DNA of 64,000 nucleotides, from NCBI GenBank assembly GCA_934668515.1, contig CAKUNS010000005.1, forward strand, positions 6,616-70,615, read 5' to 3'. Under the pieces are notes generated by a model. It saw nothing but the letters and a program-made list of their open reading frames with translations, ran no database searches and was not told the origin of the DNA. This DNA is from an uncultured Eggerthellaceae bacterium. GTDB lineage: Bacteria; Actinomycetota; Coriobacteriia; Coriobacteriales; Eggerthellaceae. This document shows, piece after piece, positions 44,453-54,061 of this stretch; the first letter of the stretch is position 1, and each line of letters starts with the position of its first letter. A program made the position numbers and the translations under genes.

Positions 44453-44491
44453 CTCCCGTCTAATTAACCAGATTATTCTAACGTATGTCCC

Positions 44492-47400
44492 CTACTCCGT
44501 GGATTTCAAACTTTCAACCATGTCGATTCGAGCCAACTTATGGCGCATGAGAAACAGAACCAGACACGCGAAAGCAACCGTGAGCACGAACGATATGACA
44601 AAGCTCATGGGGTGGATGATTCGACCGAACATAGCTTGATCAACCTCAGCGGATTGAACTACGAACGCCTCGAGGAAGATGCCCAGGAACAGGCCGAGCA
44701 AGCAACCGAGCACCACCGTGATAAGGATCTCGCGGAAAATGTATGCGTACGTCTCGCGCCTGGTGAAGCCAAGCACCTTGAGCGTCGCGATTTCGCGAAC
44801 GCGTTCCTCGACGTTGATGTTGGTGAGGTTGTACAAAACGATGTACGCAAGAAGCGCAGCAGCAACCACCAGGATGACCACGATCAAGTCGACGCTCTTG
44901 AGCATAGAGCGGTACGATTTGATGATCTCATCGTTGTACGCCAGCGTCTTCACGCCGTCGATCTCGGACATCTGCTCATCGAAGATGGTGCGCTCGTCTT
45001 GATTCTCGCCAATGCAGGCGTACCACGTCGCGTAATCGGGATCGATCCCGAACGCCTCGCGATACGCGTCAGCGCCCACGAACAGATAATCATGAAGATA
45101 ATTCTCGGCGATGCCGGTAACCGTAAGCGAATGACACTCGTTCTCGGCGTTGCCCATGGTGTCCTGTGCAGCGACGCTTAAGGTGTCGCCAACCCGAACG
45201 CCCAGGTCGATAGCAAGTTTCTCGGAGACCACCACACTATCGGCCTTCATGGGAATGGGATCGTGCGACAAGCGATCGCGAAGGGTCCACACTTTGGGGA
45301 ACTCGGTCAGATCCTTCGGGACGACGATGCTTGCGCGATGATCCTCCCCTGCCTCGTCAACGACCAGCATGGTCTCGTAATACGCCTCGGTGAAATCGGT
45401 CACGACGGAATCGTTAGTCAGAACGGATTCGATTTTATCGATGTCTTCCTGAGAAGCGTTGCTGGTGCGTGTGATGGTAGAGGTGTAATGGATGAGCTGG
45501 CCGTACTGCGTGTCAATGATGTCGTTGATCGAGTCGCGCAGACCCCATCCGGTAAGCATGAGAGCCGTACAACCCGCGATTCCGATAAGCGTCATGAAGA
45601 AGCGCTTTTTGTAACGGAAGATATTGCGCGCCGTAACCTTCCACGAGAACGACAAGTGGCTCCAGATCGGCGTGATCCGCTCAAGGATGATTCGCTTACC
45701 GGCCTTCGGCGCACGAGGCTGCATAAGACTTGCCGGGTCTTCCTTCAGCTGCGCGAACGCCGCAATTGCAGTAGCAAGAACGGTGATGCCGATGCCCAGG
45801 CCCGCTGACATAGCGGTGATGAGGGGGTCGAACGAGAGACCTCCCATTGGAACGTAATAAATGATCGCGTACGCATACATGATGACAACGGGCAGGCTCT
45901 TGCCCATGAGCAAGATACCCAGGAAAGAACCGATGCCCGAAGCAGCCACGGCGTAACCAAGATACTTCCACGCGATGCGACTGCGCGAGTACCCCAAAGC
46001 CTTGTAGGTGCCGATAAGCACGCGCTCCTCATCGACCATACGCGTCATGGTGGTGAGCGCGACCAATGCGGCAACTAAGAAGAAGATGAAGGGGAACACG
46101 GAAGCGATGTGGTCGACGCGGTCGGCGTCGGACGTGAAGCTCACCAAGCCCACATTCTTCGTTCTATCCATGATGAGCCAGTCGGGACGCTCAATTGAAC
46201 CGATCTCGTCCTGGGCGTCGGCGATCTTCTGCTCGGCCTCGGCGAACTCGCTATCGGCCTTGGCACGACCGTCGTTATACTCGGCAAGACCGCTTGCATA
46301 GCTGTCTTTACCCGACTGGATTTGAGACCACCCGTCGTTGATTTGTTGCTGAGCGCTGGCAAGCTGTTGTTCGGCAGCAGCCATAGCTGCTTCGGTTTCG
46401 GTCTTTTGCTGCTGAAGCTGGGTTTTCGCTTGATCGATTTGCGCTTGACCCTCGTCAAGCTGAACCTTGGTTTGGTCGAGTTGAGTGCGCGACTGCGCAA
46501 GCTGAGCTTTCACCTCGTCAAGCTTCGCCTGGGTAGCCGATAGAACAGCCTCGGTATAAGGGTCGATCACACCCGATTGTTCGTATGCGACCCGCCGGGC
46601 ATCAAGAGCGCTTTGGTTCTGCTGATACTCGGTCTGACCTACTGCGTACTGCTGCTCACCCTGCTCGAGAGCCTGGCGTCCCTCGTCGATCCGTGACTGA
46701 CTGTCGACGATTTGCTGTTCCGCAGACTCAAAAGCAACTTTGGCGTCCGCTCTTTTCTGGGCGAGCTCGCTGACGCCCGCATCATGCTGACGCTGAGCTT
46801 CAACGAGGTTCGATTCGTTAACCGTGATCTCATTCAGCGCATTGTCGAGCTTCGTTTTGGCATCAGACAGCTCGGCTTCAGTGTCGGCTTTTTCCTTCTC
46901 GAATTCGGCACGGGATTCGTCAAGTTCCTTTTGGGCGTCGCCCTTCAACTGCTCAAGACGCACTTGCTCGCGATCGTCGGAAATCGATGCGATCTCTTCA
47001 GAAACCGAATCGACAAGGCTTTGGTACGCATCGGATGAGGCATGCAGCCCCTTTGCGCCCTTGACCGTTACGAAAGCCTCCGTGATGGGGTAATCCTTGG
47101 CAAATGTGGACTCGGTTGTGTAAACGTACTCCTGGACCACGCCCGAACCCAACGTGCTTGTGCCAAGGCTTGCCGATTGGACGTAATAGGGCGAATGAAC
47201 CTTGCCGACGATGGTGAGCGTGCGCGTTGTCAGAACGTCATCGATATCGCCCACACCGGAATCGACAGTGATGACATCGCCGATCGAAGGGGTCGTTTCC
47301 AGAACCACATCAGCCGAGATGACGCACTCCCCCGCCTTCTCGGGCAGTCGTCCTTCGTCAACAACAAGCTGGTTGAGATAAGCGCCCTTCGCGTTTTCCC

Positions 47401-47776
47401 GAACAATCCCCGACGTGCGAGAGTCAGATTCACCAGTTGCAGCTTCGGGCAATGAGTGGATGCGGAACGTGTGCTGCTTGCCGTTAAGGGATGCAACGGC
47501 ATCGGTTTCAAAGGCGGGCATGACCTGATCGACGCCATCAAGCCCGGCTATCGCGTCAATGTCGTCGGCATTAAGGCCCATGGTAGATGCAATACGCAGA
47601 TCCATGGTTGAAGTGGAGTCGTGGTATTGATCGGCCGTGCTTTTCATGTCGGGCGCAGTCATGCGCAAGCCGGCAAAAAAGCCCACGCCCAAGCCGACGA
47701 TGGCAGCCAAGGCAATGAACCTGCCAACCTTCTTGGTTATCGATCGAAGGACATCTTTTCCGAATGCGCTAGCCAT
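44492..47776 (-). CDS. FtsX-like ABC permease with long extracellular coiled coil
   Basis: A 1094-aa permease of the FtsX/MacB/LolC type. The first membrane span is at about 17-37, followed by a MacB-like extracytoplasmic domain (40-235). A long coiled coil follows (about 240-530) with repeated glutamine-rich heptads (TQLDQTKVQLDEGQ, AQIDQAKTQLQQQ). Then come FtsX permease segments at about 560-700 and 950-1090. Such coiled-coil FtsX proteins act with an ABC ATPase to export or remodel envelope components; the substrate is unknown. The ATG at 47774-47776 is 4 bp after the ATPase stop, so the two are translationally coupled. Confidence 0.88.
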   Translation of the reverse strand: MASAFGKDVLRSITKKVGRFIALAAIVGLGVGFFAGLRMTAPDMKSTADQYHDSTSTMDLRIASTMGLNADDIDAIAGLDGVDQVMPAFETDAVASLNGKQHTFRIHSLPEAATGESDSRTSGIVRENAKGAYLNQLVVDEGRLPEKAGECVISADVVLETTPSIGDVITVDSGVGDIDDVLTTRTLTIVGKVHSPYYVQSASLGTSTLGSGVVQEYVYTTESTFAKDYPITEAFVTVKGAKGLHASSDAYQSLVDSVSEEIASISDDREQVRLEQLKGDAQKELDESRAEFEKEKADTEAELSDAKTKLDNALNEITVNESNLVEAQRQHDAGVSELAQKRADAKVAFESAEQQIVDSQSRIDEGRQALEQGEQQYAVGQTEYQQNQSALDARRVAYEQSGVIDPYTEAVLSATQAKLDEVKAQLAQSRTQLDQTKVQLDEGQAQIDQAKTQLQQQKTETEAAMAAAEQQLASAQQQINDGWSQIQSGKDSYASGLAEYNDGRAKADSEFAEAEQKIADAQDEIGSIERPDWLIMDRTKNVGLVSFTSDADRVDHIASVFPFIFFLVAALVALTTMTRMVDEERVLIGTYKALGYSRSRIAWKYLGYAVAASGIGSFLGILLMGKSLPVVIMYAYAIIYYVPMGGLSFDPLITAMSAGLGIGITVLATAIAAFAQLKEDPASLMQPRAPKAGKRIILERITPIWSHLSFSWKVTARNIFRYKKRFFMTLIGIAGCTALMLTGWGLRDSINDIIDTQYGQLIHYTSTITRTSNASQEDIDKIESVLTNDSVVTDFTEAYYETMLVVDEAGEDHRASIVVPKDLTEFPKVWTLRDRLSHDPIPMKADSVVVSEKLAIDLGVRVGDTLSVAAQDTMGNAENECHSLTVTGIAENYLHDYLFVGADAYREAFGIDPDYATWYACIGENQDERTIFDEQMSEIDGVKTLAYNDEIIKSYRSMLKSVDLIVVILVVAAALLAYIVLYNLTNINVEERVREIATLKVLGFTRRETYAYIFREILITVVLGCLLGLFLGIFLEAFVVQSAEVDQAMFGRIIHPMSFVISFVLTVAFACLVLFLMRHKLARIDMVESLKSTE

Positions 47777-47780
47777 AGAA

Positions 47781-48482
47781 CTACCATTCAAGCGTGTCGG
47801 CGGAAACAGGGTTGGCATTCACTTCGACGGATGCCGCACGACCCTCGCGCACATGGATCACGCGGTCGGCAATGGCCGTGAATGCAAGGTTATGCGTGAT
47901 GAGGATGACGGTTTTACCAGTGTTGCGACAAGTATCCTGAAGCAGCTTGAGAATTGCCTTACCGGTCTGATAATCAAGAGCACCCGTGGGCTCGTCACAA
48001 AGAAGAAGCTTGGGATTTTTAGCCAACGCGCGCGCAATGGCGACTCGCTGCTGCTCGCCACCGGAAAGCTGCGAGGGGAAATTGTTCAAGCGATGCGACA
48101 AGCCAACCTGCCCCATAACCTCGGCTGCATCGAGCGGGTCGCGGCAGATCTGAGAGGCAAGCTCGACATTCTCGAGTGCAGTGAGGTTTTGGACGAGATT
48201 GTAAAACTGGAACACGAAGCCGATATCGTGGCGACGATACAGCGTAAGATCGCGCTCGCCGAGGCCGTTGATCTCGCGACCATCAAGGAGGATCTTGCCT
48301 GATGTGCAGCCAGTCATGCCTCCGAGCATGTTAAGAAGCGTGGTTTTGCCGGCACCAGAGGGACCTACAATGCAGACGAACTCGCCTTCCTCAATGGAAA
48401 AGGTCATACCCGCAACGGCAACGACTTCGACCTCGCCCATTTGGTAGATCTTCTTAACGTCATGGAACTCTACGAAACTCAT
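47781..48482 (-). CDS. ABC transporter ATP-binding protein (LolD/MacB type)
   Basis: A 233-aa nucleotide-binding subunit with Walker [10 protein letters not shown], signature LSGGEQQR, Walker [13 protein letters not shown] and the histidine ILITHN. The short LolD-like form is typical of partners of FtsX-type permeases. The ATG at 48480-48482 follows GAGGGGTG. It is the first gene of the inserted block, 64 bp past the rplW terminator, so it probably has its own promoter in that gap. Confidence 0.93.
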   Translation of the reverse strand: MSFVEFHDVKKIYQMGEVEVVAVAGMTFSIEEGEFVCIVGPSGAGKTTLLNMLGGMTGCTSGKILLDGREINGLGERDLTLYRRHDIGFVFQFYNLVQNLTALENVELASQICRDPLDAAEVMGQVGLSHRLNNFPSQLSGGEQQRVAIARALAKNPKLLLCDEPTGALDYQTGKAILKLLQDTCRNTGKTVILITHNLAFTAIADRVIHVREGRAASVEVNANPVSADTLEW

Positions 48483-48545
48483 GCACGACACCCCTCTGAA
48501 GGCGGGCGCACCCGCGATATTCAATCTCTTTCAACTGATTATACC

Positions 48546-48580
48546 CAAAAAGAAAGGCACCCCATGCAGGGTGCCTTTCT
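48546..48580 (-). terminator. Rho-independent terminator after rplW
   Basis: Minus-strand stem AGAAAGGCACCC/GGGTGCCTTTCT (12 bp) with a 6-nt loop, followed by TTTTTGGG. It lies 28 bp after the rplW stop and splits the S10 cluster into two transcription units. Confidence 0.92.
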
Positions 48581-48608
48581 AAAAAGCGAGTTGTCCGTCA
48601 ACCGTTGA

Positions 48609-48893
48609 TTAGGAAGCGAAGATCTCGATGGTGTCGCCGTCCTTAAGGGTGACGACAGCCTTCTTCCAGGTGCGGGTAAGACCCTCGACAACGCGAACGC
48701 GCTTGGTCTTGGGCTTGACGTTCAGGGTGTTAACCTTAACGACCTTGACGTTGAACAGCTCTTCGATTGCCTTGGCGATCTCAACCTTGTTGGCGTTCTT
48801 GGCTACCTCGAAGGTGTACTTGTTCTGCTCCATTGCATCGTAGCTATGCTCGGTGATGATGGGGCGGATGATGATGCTGCGAGCGTCCTTCAT
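48609..48893 (-). CDS. rplW: 50S ribosomal protein L23
   Basis: A 94-aa protein at the tunnel exit, the usual docking site of trigger factor. It has [18 protein letters not shown], the N-terminal [14 protein letters not shown] pattern, and [15 protein letters not shown]. Its start overlaps the rplD stop by one base. Instead of rplB, a terminator follows. Confidence 0.95.
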   Translation of the reverse strand: MKDARSIIIRPIITEHSYDAMEQNKYTFEVAKNANKVEIAKAIEELFNVKVVKVNTLNVKPKTKRVRVVEGLTRTWKKAVVTLKDGDTIEIFAS

Positions 48894-49516
48894 TATGCAA
48901 GCACCTCCTCGATGCGCTTCAGAGCCTGCGTGGTGATGACGAGGTTCTTGTTGTCAAGAATCTCATAGGTGTTGATCTCGGTTGCGGGAACAACGATGAC
49001 GGCCGGAACGTTGCGGAAAGACAGGAACGTCTCGACGTCGTCGCTGGCAACGATGATGGTGGTACGACCCTCAAGGCCGAGTGCCTTCATAGCAGCGATT
49101 GCAGCCTTGGTAGAAGGCTTCTCGAAGCCGAAGTCGTCAACAACGGTCAGCTGACCGTCAGCGAGCTTGGCGGAGAGAGCAGAGCGCATAGCAAGCTTGA
49201 TTTCCTTGCTGTTCACCTTGAAAGCGTAAGAACGAGGATGCGGACCCCAAACGGTGCCGCCGCCACGCCACTGGGGCGAGCGGATAGAACCCTGGCGAGC
49301 ACGGCCGGTGCCCTTCTGCTTCCAAGGCTTCTTGCCGCCGCCACGGACCTCGCCGCGGGTGCGGGTGTCATGAGTACCCTGACGCCAGGCGGCACGCTGA
49401 GCGCGGACGACCTGATGCATCACCGGTACGTTCGGCTCGATGCCGAACACGGACGCTGCGAGCTCGGCGGTACCCGCCGTTGCGCCCTTGGCGTCTTTGA
49501 TATCGATAGCAGTCAT
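48893..49516 (-). CDS. rplD: 50S ribosomal protein L4
   Basis: A 207-aa tunnel-wall protein with the conserved loop [20 protein letters not shown] and the family C-terminus. In E. coli L4 represses the S10 operon; a similar role here would act only on the upstream unit. Standard rplC-rplD-rplW order. Confidence 0.96.
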   Translation of the reverse strand: MTAIDIKDAKGATAGTAELAASVFGIEPNVPVMHQVVRAQRAAWRQGTHDTRTRGEVRGGGKKPWKQKGTGRARQGSIRSPQWRGGGTVWGPHPRSYAFKVNSKEIKLAMRSALSAKLADGQLTVVDDFGFEKPSTKAAIAAMKALGLEGRTTIIVASDDVETFLSFRNVPAVIVVPATEINTYEILDNKNLVITTQALKRIEEVLA

Positions 49517-49545
49517 GTGATATTGCTCCTTAACGGTTCAGTTCA

Positions 49546-50166
49546 TTAGGCCATGCGCACGCGGACGATGCCGTTCTTGCCGCCGGGGACGGCGCCCTTG
49601 ACGAGGATGAGGTTCATGTCCTCATCAACGCGAACGACCTCGAGGTTCTTAACGGTGACGCGGTCGCAGCCCATGTGACCCGGCATGCGGACGCCCTTGA
49701 AGACGCGGGAGGGCGTAGCGCACTGGCCGACGGAACCGGGAGCGCGATGGAAGTGCGCACCATGTCCGCCAGGGCCGCCCGCGAAGCCATAGCGACGGAT
49801 AACGCCAGCGAAACCCTTACCCTTGGAGGTACCGGTGACGTCGACCTTCTTCACGTCAGCGAAAGCAGCGACGGTCTGCAGCTCACCGAGAGTGTGCTCG
49901 GCGCCGGACTCGACGCGGACCTCGCGGAGGTAACGACGAGGTGCAACGCCCTGCTTGGCGAAGTGACCGCCCATGGGCTTGTTGACCTTCTTCTCCTTGA
50001 TGTCGCCGAAACCGAGCTGAACAGCCTCGTAGCCGTCGGTCTCAGCGGTCTTCACCTGGCAAACCGTGTTGGGCTCTGCCTGGATAACGGTGACGGGGAC
50101 GATCTTGTCGTTCTCGTCGAAAATCTGGGTCATGCCGACCTTTTTACCGAAGATAGCGTTGATCAT
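49546..50166 (-). CDS. rplC: 50S ribosomal protein L3
   Basis: A 206-aa protein reaching the peptidyl transferase centre, with MINAIFGKKVGMTQIFDEND and the signature FADVKKVDVTGTSKGKGFAG and GGPGGHGAHFHRAPGSVG regions. Standard position between rpsJ and rplD. Confidence 0.97.
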   Translation of the reverse strand: MINAIFGKKVGMTQIFDENDKIVPVTVIQAEPNTVCQVKTAETDGYEAVQLGFGDIKEKKVNKPMGGHFAKQGVAPRRYLREVRVESGAEHTLGELQTVAAFADVKKVDVTGTSKGKGFAGVIRRYGFAGGPGGHGAHFHRAPGSVGQCATPSRVFKGVRMPGHMGCDRVTVKNLEVVRVDEDMNLILVKGAVPGGKNGIVRVRMA

Positions 50167-50180
50167 TCTCGGTATCCCCC

Positions 50181-50489
50181 TTACAGCTTGATCTCGATGT
50201 CGACACCAGCCGGGAGGTCGAGGCGCATGAGCGAATCAACCGTGTTGGGCGTGGGCTCGAGGATGTCGATGAGGCGCTTATGAGTGCGCATCTCGAACTG
50301 CTCACGGGAGTCCTTGTCGACGTGCGGGCCGCGAACGACGGTGAACAGGTTGCGCTCCGTCGGCAGCGGGATGGGACCACTTACTTTGGCACCCGTCTTC
50401 TGAGCGGTGTCGACGATGAGCTTGGTGGACTGATCCACGATCTCATGGTCGTAACCCTTCAAGCGGATGCGAATCTTCTGATTAGCCAC
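50181..50489 (-). CDS. rpsJ: 30S ribosomal protein S10
   Basis: A 102-aa protein with [16 protein letters not shown] and [14 protein letters not shown]. The start is a GTG at 50487-50489 preceded by GGAAGGAAAAC; an upstream ATG would add 5 residues made of the ribosome binding site itself. It follows fusA without a tuf gene between, giving str and S10 genes as one run. Confidence 0.96.
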   Translation of the reverse strand: MANQKIRIRLKGYDHEIVDQSTKLIVDTAQKTGAKVSGPIPLPTERNLFTVVRGPHVDKDSREQFEMRTHKRLIDILEPTPNTVDSLMRLDLPAGVDIEIKL

Positions 50490-50524
50490 TTGTTTTCCTT
50501 CCAAATTAAGCTACGTGCATCCGC

Positions 50525-52633
50525 TTAAGAAGCGTTGCCGCCGGCCTTGCTGATAATGTCTTCTGCCACGCTCTTGGGAACCGGCTGATAAGAGTCGAAC
50601 TGCATGGTGTAAGTAGCGCGACCCTGAGTGCCGCTGCGCAGCTCGGTTGCATAACCGAACATCTCGCCCAGAGGAACCTTAGCAGTGACGGCAACGGTGT
50701 TGCTGCGCTGTTCCTGGCCCTGGATCATGCCACGACGGCTGGGGATATCGCCCATGACGAAGCCGAGGTACTCTTCAGGAGTCTCGACCTCAACGGCCAT
50801 GACAGGCTCGAGGATGACCGGAGCGGCCTTCTTCATAGCGGCCTTGAATGCCATGGAACCGGCAACCTTGAATGCCGCCTCGGAGGAGTCGACTTCATGG
50901 TAAGAACCGTCGATGAGCTCGACGCGGATGTCCTCGACAGGATAGCCAGCCAGAACACCAGTGGAGAGAGCCTCCTGGATGCCCTTGTCGACCGAAGGAA
51001 TGTACTCCTTCGGCACGACGCCGCCGACGATCTTGTTCTCGAACTCGTAGCCCTTGCCCTGCTCCTGCGGGTACAGGTTGATGACGACGTCACCGTACTG
51101 GCCACGGCCGCCGGACTGACGGACGAACTTGCCCTGAACGTTGAGAGCGGGCTGGGTAGCCGTCTCGCGATAAGCAACCTGAGGCTTACCGACGTTAGCC
51201 TCGACCTTGAACTCGCGCAGCAGACGGTCGACGATGATCTCCAGATGGAGCTCGCCCATGCCGGCGATGATGGTCTGGCCGGTTTCCTGGTTGGTGGAAA
51301 CGCGGAAGGTCGGGTCCTCCTCGGCGAGTTTCTGAAGGGCAAGGCCCATCTTATCCTGCTCGGCCTTGGTCTTGGGCTCGACGGCGATGTCGATAACCGG
51401 GTCAGCGAACTGCATGGACTCGAGGATGATCGGAGCGTCCTCGTCGCACAGGGTGTCACCCGTGGTGGTGTTCTTCAGGCCGACAACGGCAACGATGTCG
51501 CCAGCGGAGCAAGAATCGATGTCGATACGCTGGTTGGAGTGCATCTGCAGAAGACGGCCGATGCGCTCTTTCTTGTCCTTCGTGGCGTTGGCCACATAGG
51601 AACCAGCCTCGAGGCTACCAGAGTAAACACGCAGATAGGTAAGCTTGCCAACGAACGGATCGGTCATGATCTTGAAGGCCAGCGCGCTGAACGGAGCCTT
51701 GGGATCGCTCGGACGCTCGTCCTCTTCGCCAGTAGCAGGGTTGGTACCCTTGATGGCGGGAACGTCGGTCGGAGCAGGCAAGTAGTCGACAACAGCGTCG
51801 AGCAGTTCCTGAACGCCCTTGTTCTTGTAGGCAGAGCCAACGAAGACCGGGTTGATCTTGCAAGCGATGACGCCCTTGCGCAAAGCAGCCTTAAGCTCTT
51901 CGACGGAGATCTCCTCGTCCATGAGGACCTTCTCCATCAGATCGTCGTCGCAGTCAGCTGCGGCGTCAACAAGCTCCTGACGATACATTGCAGCATCGTC
52001 GGCGAACTCGGCCGGGATGGCGTCCATGGGCTCGGGATAAGTCATGCCCTTGTCATCGGCCTTGAAGTCCCATGCGGTCATGGTAACGAGGTCGATAACG
52101 CCCCAGAAATTGTCCTCGGCGCCCATGGGGAGCTGAGCGGCAACTGCGTTTGCACCAAGGCGGTCACGCATGGTCTGGATTGCATGAATGAAATCAGCGC
52201 CAACGCGGTCGTACTTGTTGATGAAAGCGATACGCGGAACGCCGTAACGCTCGGCCTGACGCCAAACGGTTTCGGACTGCGGCTGAACACCGGCAACAGC
52301 GTCGAAAACCGCAACAGTGCCGTCGAGAACGCGCAGGGAGCGCTCAACCTCGGCGGTGAAGTCAACGTGGCCCGGGGTGTCGATGATCTGGAAACGGTAC
52401 TCAGCGCCGTCCTTCTTCCAGAAGCACGTGGTAGCAGCAGCGGTGATGGTTACGCCGCGCTCCTGCTCCTGAGCCATCCAGTCCATGGTGGCAGCGCCGT
52501 CATGAACCTCACCGATCTTGTGGGTCTTGCCCGTGTAGTAGAGGATACGCTCGGTCGTGGTGGTCTTGCCTGCATCGATGTGGGCCATGATACCGAAGTT
52601 ACGCGTATGCTCAAGGGAGGTTTTAGCAGCCAT
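50525..52633 (-). CDS. fusA: Elongation factor G
   Basis: Translocation GTPase, 702 aa. G1 is [13 protein letters not shown]2 lies in [13 protein letters not shown]3 is DTPGHVD, and G4 is NKYD; domains II-V follow, with the domain IV segment [13 protein letters not shown] and a C-terminal EGAM-like end. Standard rpsL-rpsG-fusA order. Confidence 0.98.
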   Translation of the reverse strand: MAAKTSLEHTRNFGIMAHIDAGKTTTTERILYYTGKTHKIGEVHDGAATMDWMAQEQERGVTITAAATTCFWKKDGAEYRFQIIDTPGHVDFTAEVERSLRVLDGTVAVFDAVAGVQPQSETVWRQAERYGVPRIAFINKYDRVGADFIHAIQTMRDRLGANAVAAQLPMGAEDNFWGVIDLVTMTAWDFKADDKGMTYPEPMDAIPAEFADDAAMYRQELVDAAADCDDDLMEKVLMDEEISVEELKAALRKGVIACKINPVFVGSAYKNKGVQELLDAVVDYLPAPTDVPAIKGTNPATGEEDERPSDPKAPFSALAFKIMTDPFVGKLTYLRVYSGSLEAGSYVANATKDKKERIGRLLQMHSNQRIDIDSCSAGDIVAVVGLKNTTTGDTLCDEDAPIILESMQFADPVIDIAVEPKTKAEQDKMGLALQKLAEEDPTFRVSTNQETGQTIIAGMGELHLEIIVDRLLREFKVEANVGKPQVAYRETATQPALNVQGKFVRQSGGRGQYGDVVINLYPQEQGKGYEFENKIVGGVVPKEYIPSVDKGIQEALSTGVLAGYPVEDIRVELIDGSYHEVDSSEAAFKVAGSMAFKAAMKKAAPVILEPVMAVEVETPEEYLGFVMGDIPSRRGMIQGQEQRSNTVAVTAKVPLGEMFGYATELRSGTQGRATYTMQFDSYQPVPKSVAEDIISKAGGNAS

Positions 52634-52648
52634 TATGCTTAACCTTTC

Positions 52649-53119
52649 CTAGAAACGGTAGTGCGAGAACGCACGGTTGGACTCGGCCATCTTGTAGAGG
52701 TCCTCGCGACGCTTGACGGAAGCGCCCTGACCCTCGGCAGCATCCATGATCTCAGCGGCAAGGCGCTCTTTCATGGTGTGCTCACGACGCTTGCGGGAGA
52801 AGTCGACGATCCAACGGATGGCCAACGTGGTGGCACGACGGGAGTTGACCTCCATCGGCACCTGGTAGGTAGCACCACCGACACGCTTCGGCTTAACCTC
52901 GAGCGTGGGGCGGACGTTGTCCATGGCCTTCTTGAAGACGGACAGGGGATCCTCGCCAGTCTTAGCCTCGACCAGGTCGAAAGCGCCATAGACGATGCCC
53001 TCGGCGACGGACTTCTTGCCGTCAAGGAGGACCTTGTTGATCAGCTGGGTGACCAAACGGTTGTTGTACTTTGCATCCGGCTGCACTTCGCGGCGGATTG
53101 CTGCTGCACGACGCGGCAT
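52649..53119 (-). CDS. rpsG: 30S ribosomal protein S7
   Basis: A 156-aa 30S-head protein with [20 protein letters not shown] and [18 protein letters not shown]. Standard rpsL-rpsG-fusA order with short spacers. Confidence 0.97.
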   Translation of the reverse strand: MPRRAAAIRREVQPDAKYNNRLVTQLINKVLLDGKKSVAEGIVYGAFDLVEAKTGEDPLSVFKKAMDNVRPTLEVKPKRVGGATYQVPMEVNSRRATTLAIRWIVDFSRKRREHTMKERLAAEIMDAAEGQGASVKRREDLYKMAESNRAFSHYRF

Positions 53120-53201
53120 GTATTACTCCTTCATGTTCCTGCGCGCTTCGAGGGACCCTTTGTCCCCATTAGGCTTTTTGCCCGCGCGACTTATCGATTA
53201 C

Positions 53202-53573
53202 TTATTTAGGACGCTTAGCGCCGTAGCGGCTGCGAGCCTGCATGCGGTTGTTGACTGCAGCGCAGTCGAGAGCCGCACGGATGACCTTGTAACGGACACC
53301 GGGGAGGTCCTTAACACGACCGCCGCGGATAAGCACCATGGAGTGCTCCTGCAGGTTGTGGCCGATGCCGGGGATGTAGGCGGTAACCTCCATGCCGTTG
53401 ACAAGGCGGACACGGCAAACCTTACGCAGAGCCGAGTTCGGCTTCTTAGGCGTGGTGGTGTACACACGGGTGCACACGCCGCGCTTCTGCGGGTTGCCCT
53501 TCAAAGCCGGGGTCTTCTTCTTGTCGACCTGCTTCTTGCGGCCCTTGCGGACCAACTGGTTGATTGTAGGCAA
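53202..53573 (-). CDS. rpsL: 30S ribosomal protein S12
   Basis: A 123-aa decoding-centre protein with [18 protein letters not shown] and the streptomycin-site segment [13 protein letters not shown], where lysine is present at the position changed in resistant mutants. The start codon is TTG (53571-53573) with AAGGAG 7 nt upstream; no in-frame ATG is nearby. It is the first gene of the upstream ribosomal unit. Confidence 0.96.
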   Translation of the reverse strand: MPTINQLVRKGRKKQVDKKKTPALKGNPQKRGVCTRVYTTTPKKPNSALRKVCRVRLVNGMEVTAYIPGIGHNLQEHSMVLIRGGRVKDLPGVRYKVIRAALDCAAVNNRMQARSRYGAKRPK

Positions 53574-53744
53574 CTTCTTCTCCTTCTTTAATCCTTCACG
53601 CCGACCTGCGCTTCAGCTTGGCGTTGGCCTCCCCCTTTGCGCTGGTCATCCGTGGTTGCTACCAAAGTTGTTACCATTTCTCGCTTTCTGTGCGTTCAGC
53701 TGATACGCACACGAAAACCTACGCCCTTTCAGACGCGAATCGAA

Positions 53745-53773
53745 ACTTTATCATCGGCTACAGGGGCTGTCAA
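53745..53773 (-). promoter_or_regulatory. Promoter of the rpsL-rplW unit
   Basis: Minus-strand TTGACA (53768-53773, perfect -35), 17-bp spacer, TAAAGT (53745-53750) as -10. The shared motif copy B starts 3 bp upstream of the -35. Confidence 0.75.
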
Positions 53774-53776
53774 ACG

Positions 53777-53800
53777 CCACGCACCCGGGTGTATCCATAC
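53777..53800 (-). repeat. Shared ribosomal-operon upstream motif, copy B
   Basis: On the minus strand GTATGGATACACCCGG (53800-53785) followed by GT and GCGTGG; 22 of 24 bases match copy A at 41987-42010. Here the motif contains the palindrome CACCCGGGTG. Confidence 0.85.
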
Positions 53801-53960
53801 TCCATAACTCACGTTCGTGCAGGTCAATGCGTTGTTTGAATTCCGCAATCACAAACACGTCACATCTCGCGCGTATTTCATTCGCAATCTGCTAATTAAC
53901 GGGTCGAAACCGGACATTGCCGCCTTCCGACTACTGAGCAACCGTAAAACCTAGTGCGGC

Positions 53961-54002
53961 GAAATAAAGAACGCTCCCCCGTCACGATGCCGAGGGAGCG
54001 TT
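53961..54002 (-). terminator. Rho-independent terminator after pyrophosphatase gene
   Basis: Minus-strand stem AACGCTCCCTCG/CGGGGGAGCGTT (12 bp, one G-T pair), 9-nt loop, then CTTTATTTC. It begins 59 bp after the stop of the pyrophosphatase gene. Confidence 0.8.
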
Positions 54003-54061
54003 GCGTCATTGTTTTTGGAACAACCAAGGGGCTTCGAAAAACACCTGTCCGATGCCGATGC

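Larger units (their letters stand above)
53574..54061 (-). promoter_or_regulatory. Upstream region of the rpsL unit
   Basis: About 490 bp without a gene. From right to left: the pyrophosphatase terminator (53961-54002), a possible upstream TTGACC (53822-53827), copy B of the shared 24-nt motif (53777-53800), a promoter (53745-53773) and about 165 nt of presumed leader. No conserved leader structure was recognised. Confidence 0.6.

Noticed and set aside
50897..52642. 581-codon open frame on the plus strand
   Set aside because: Antisense shadow of fusA, which is unmistakable.
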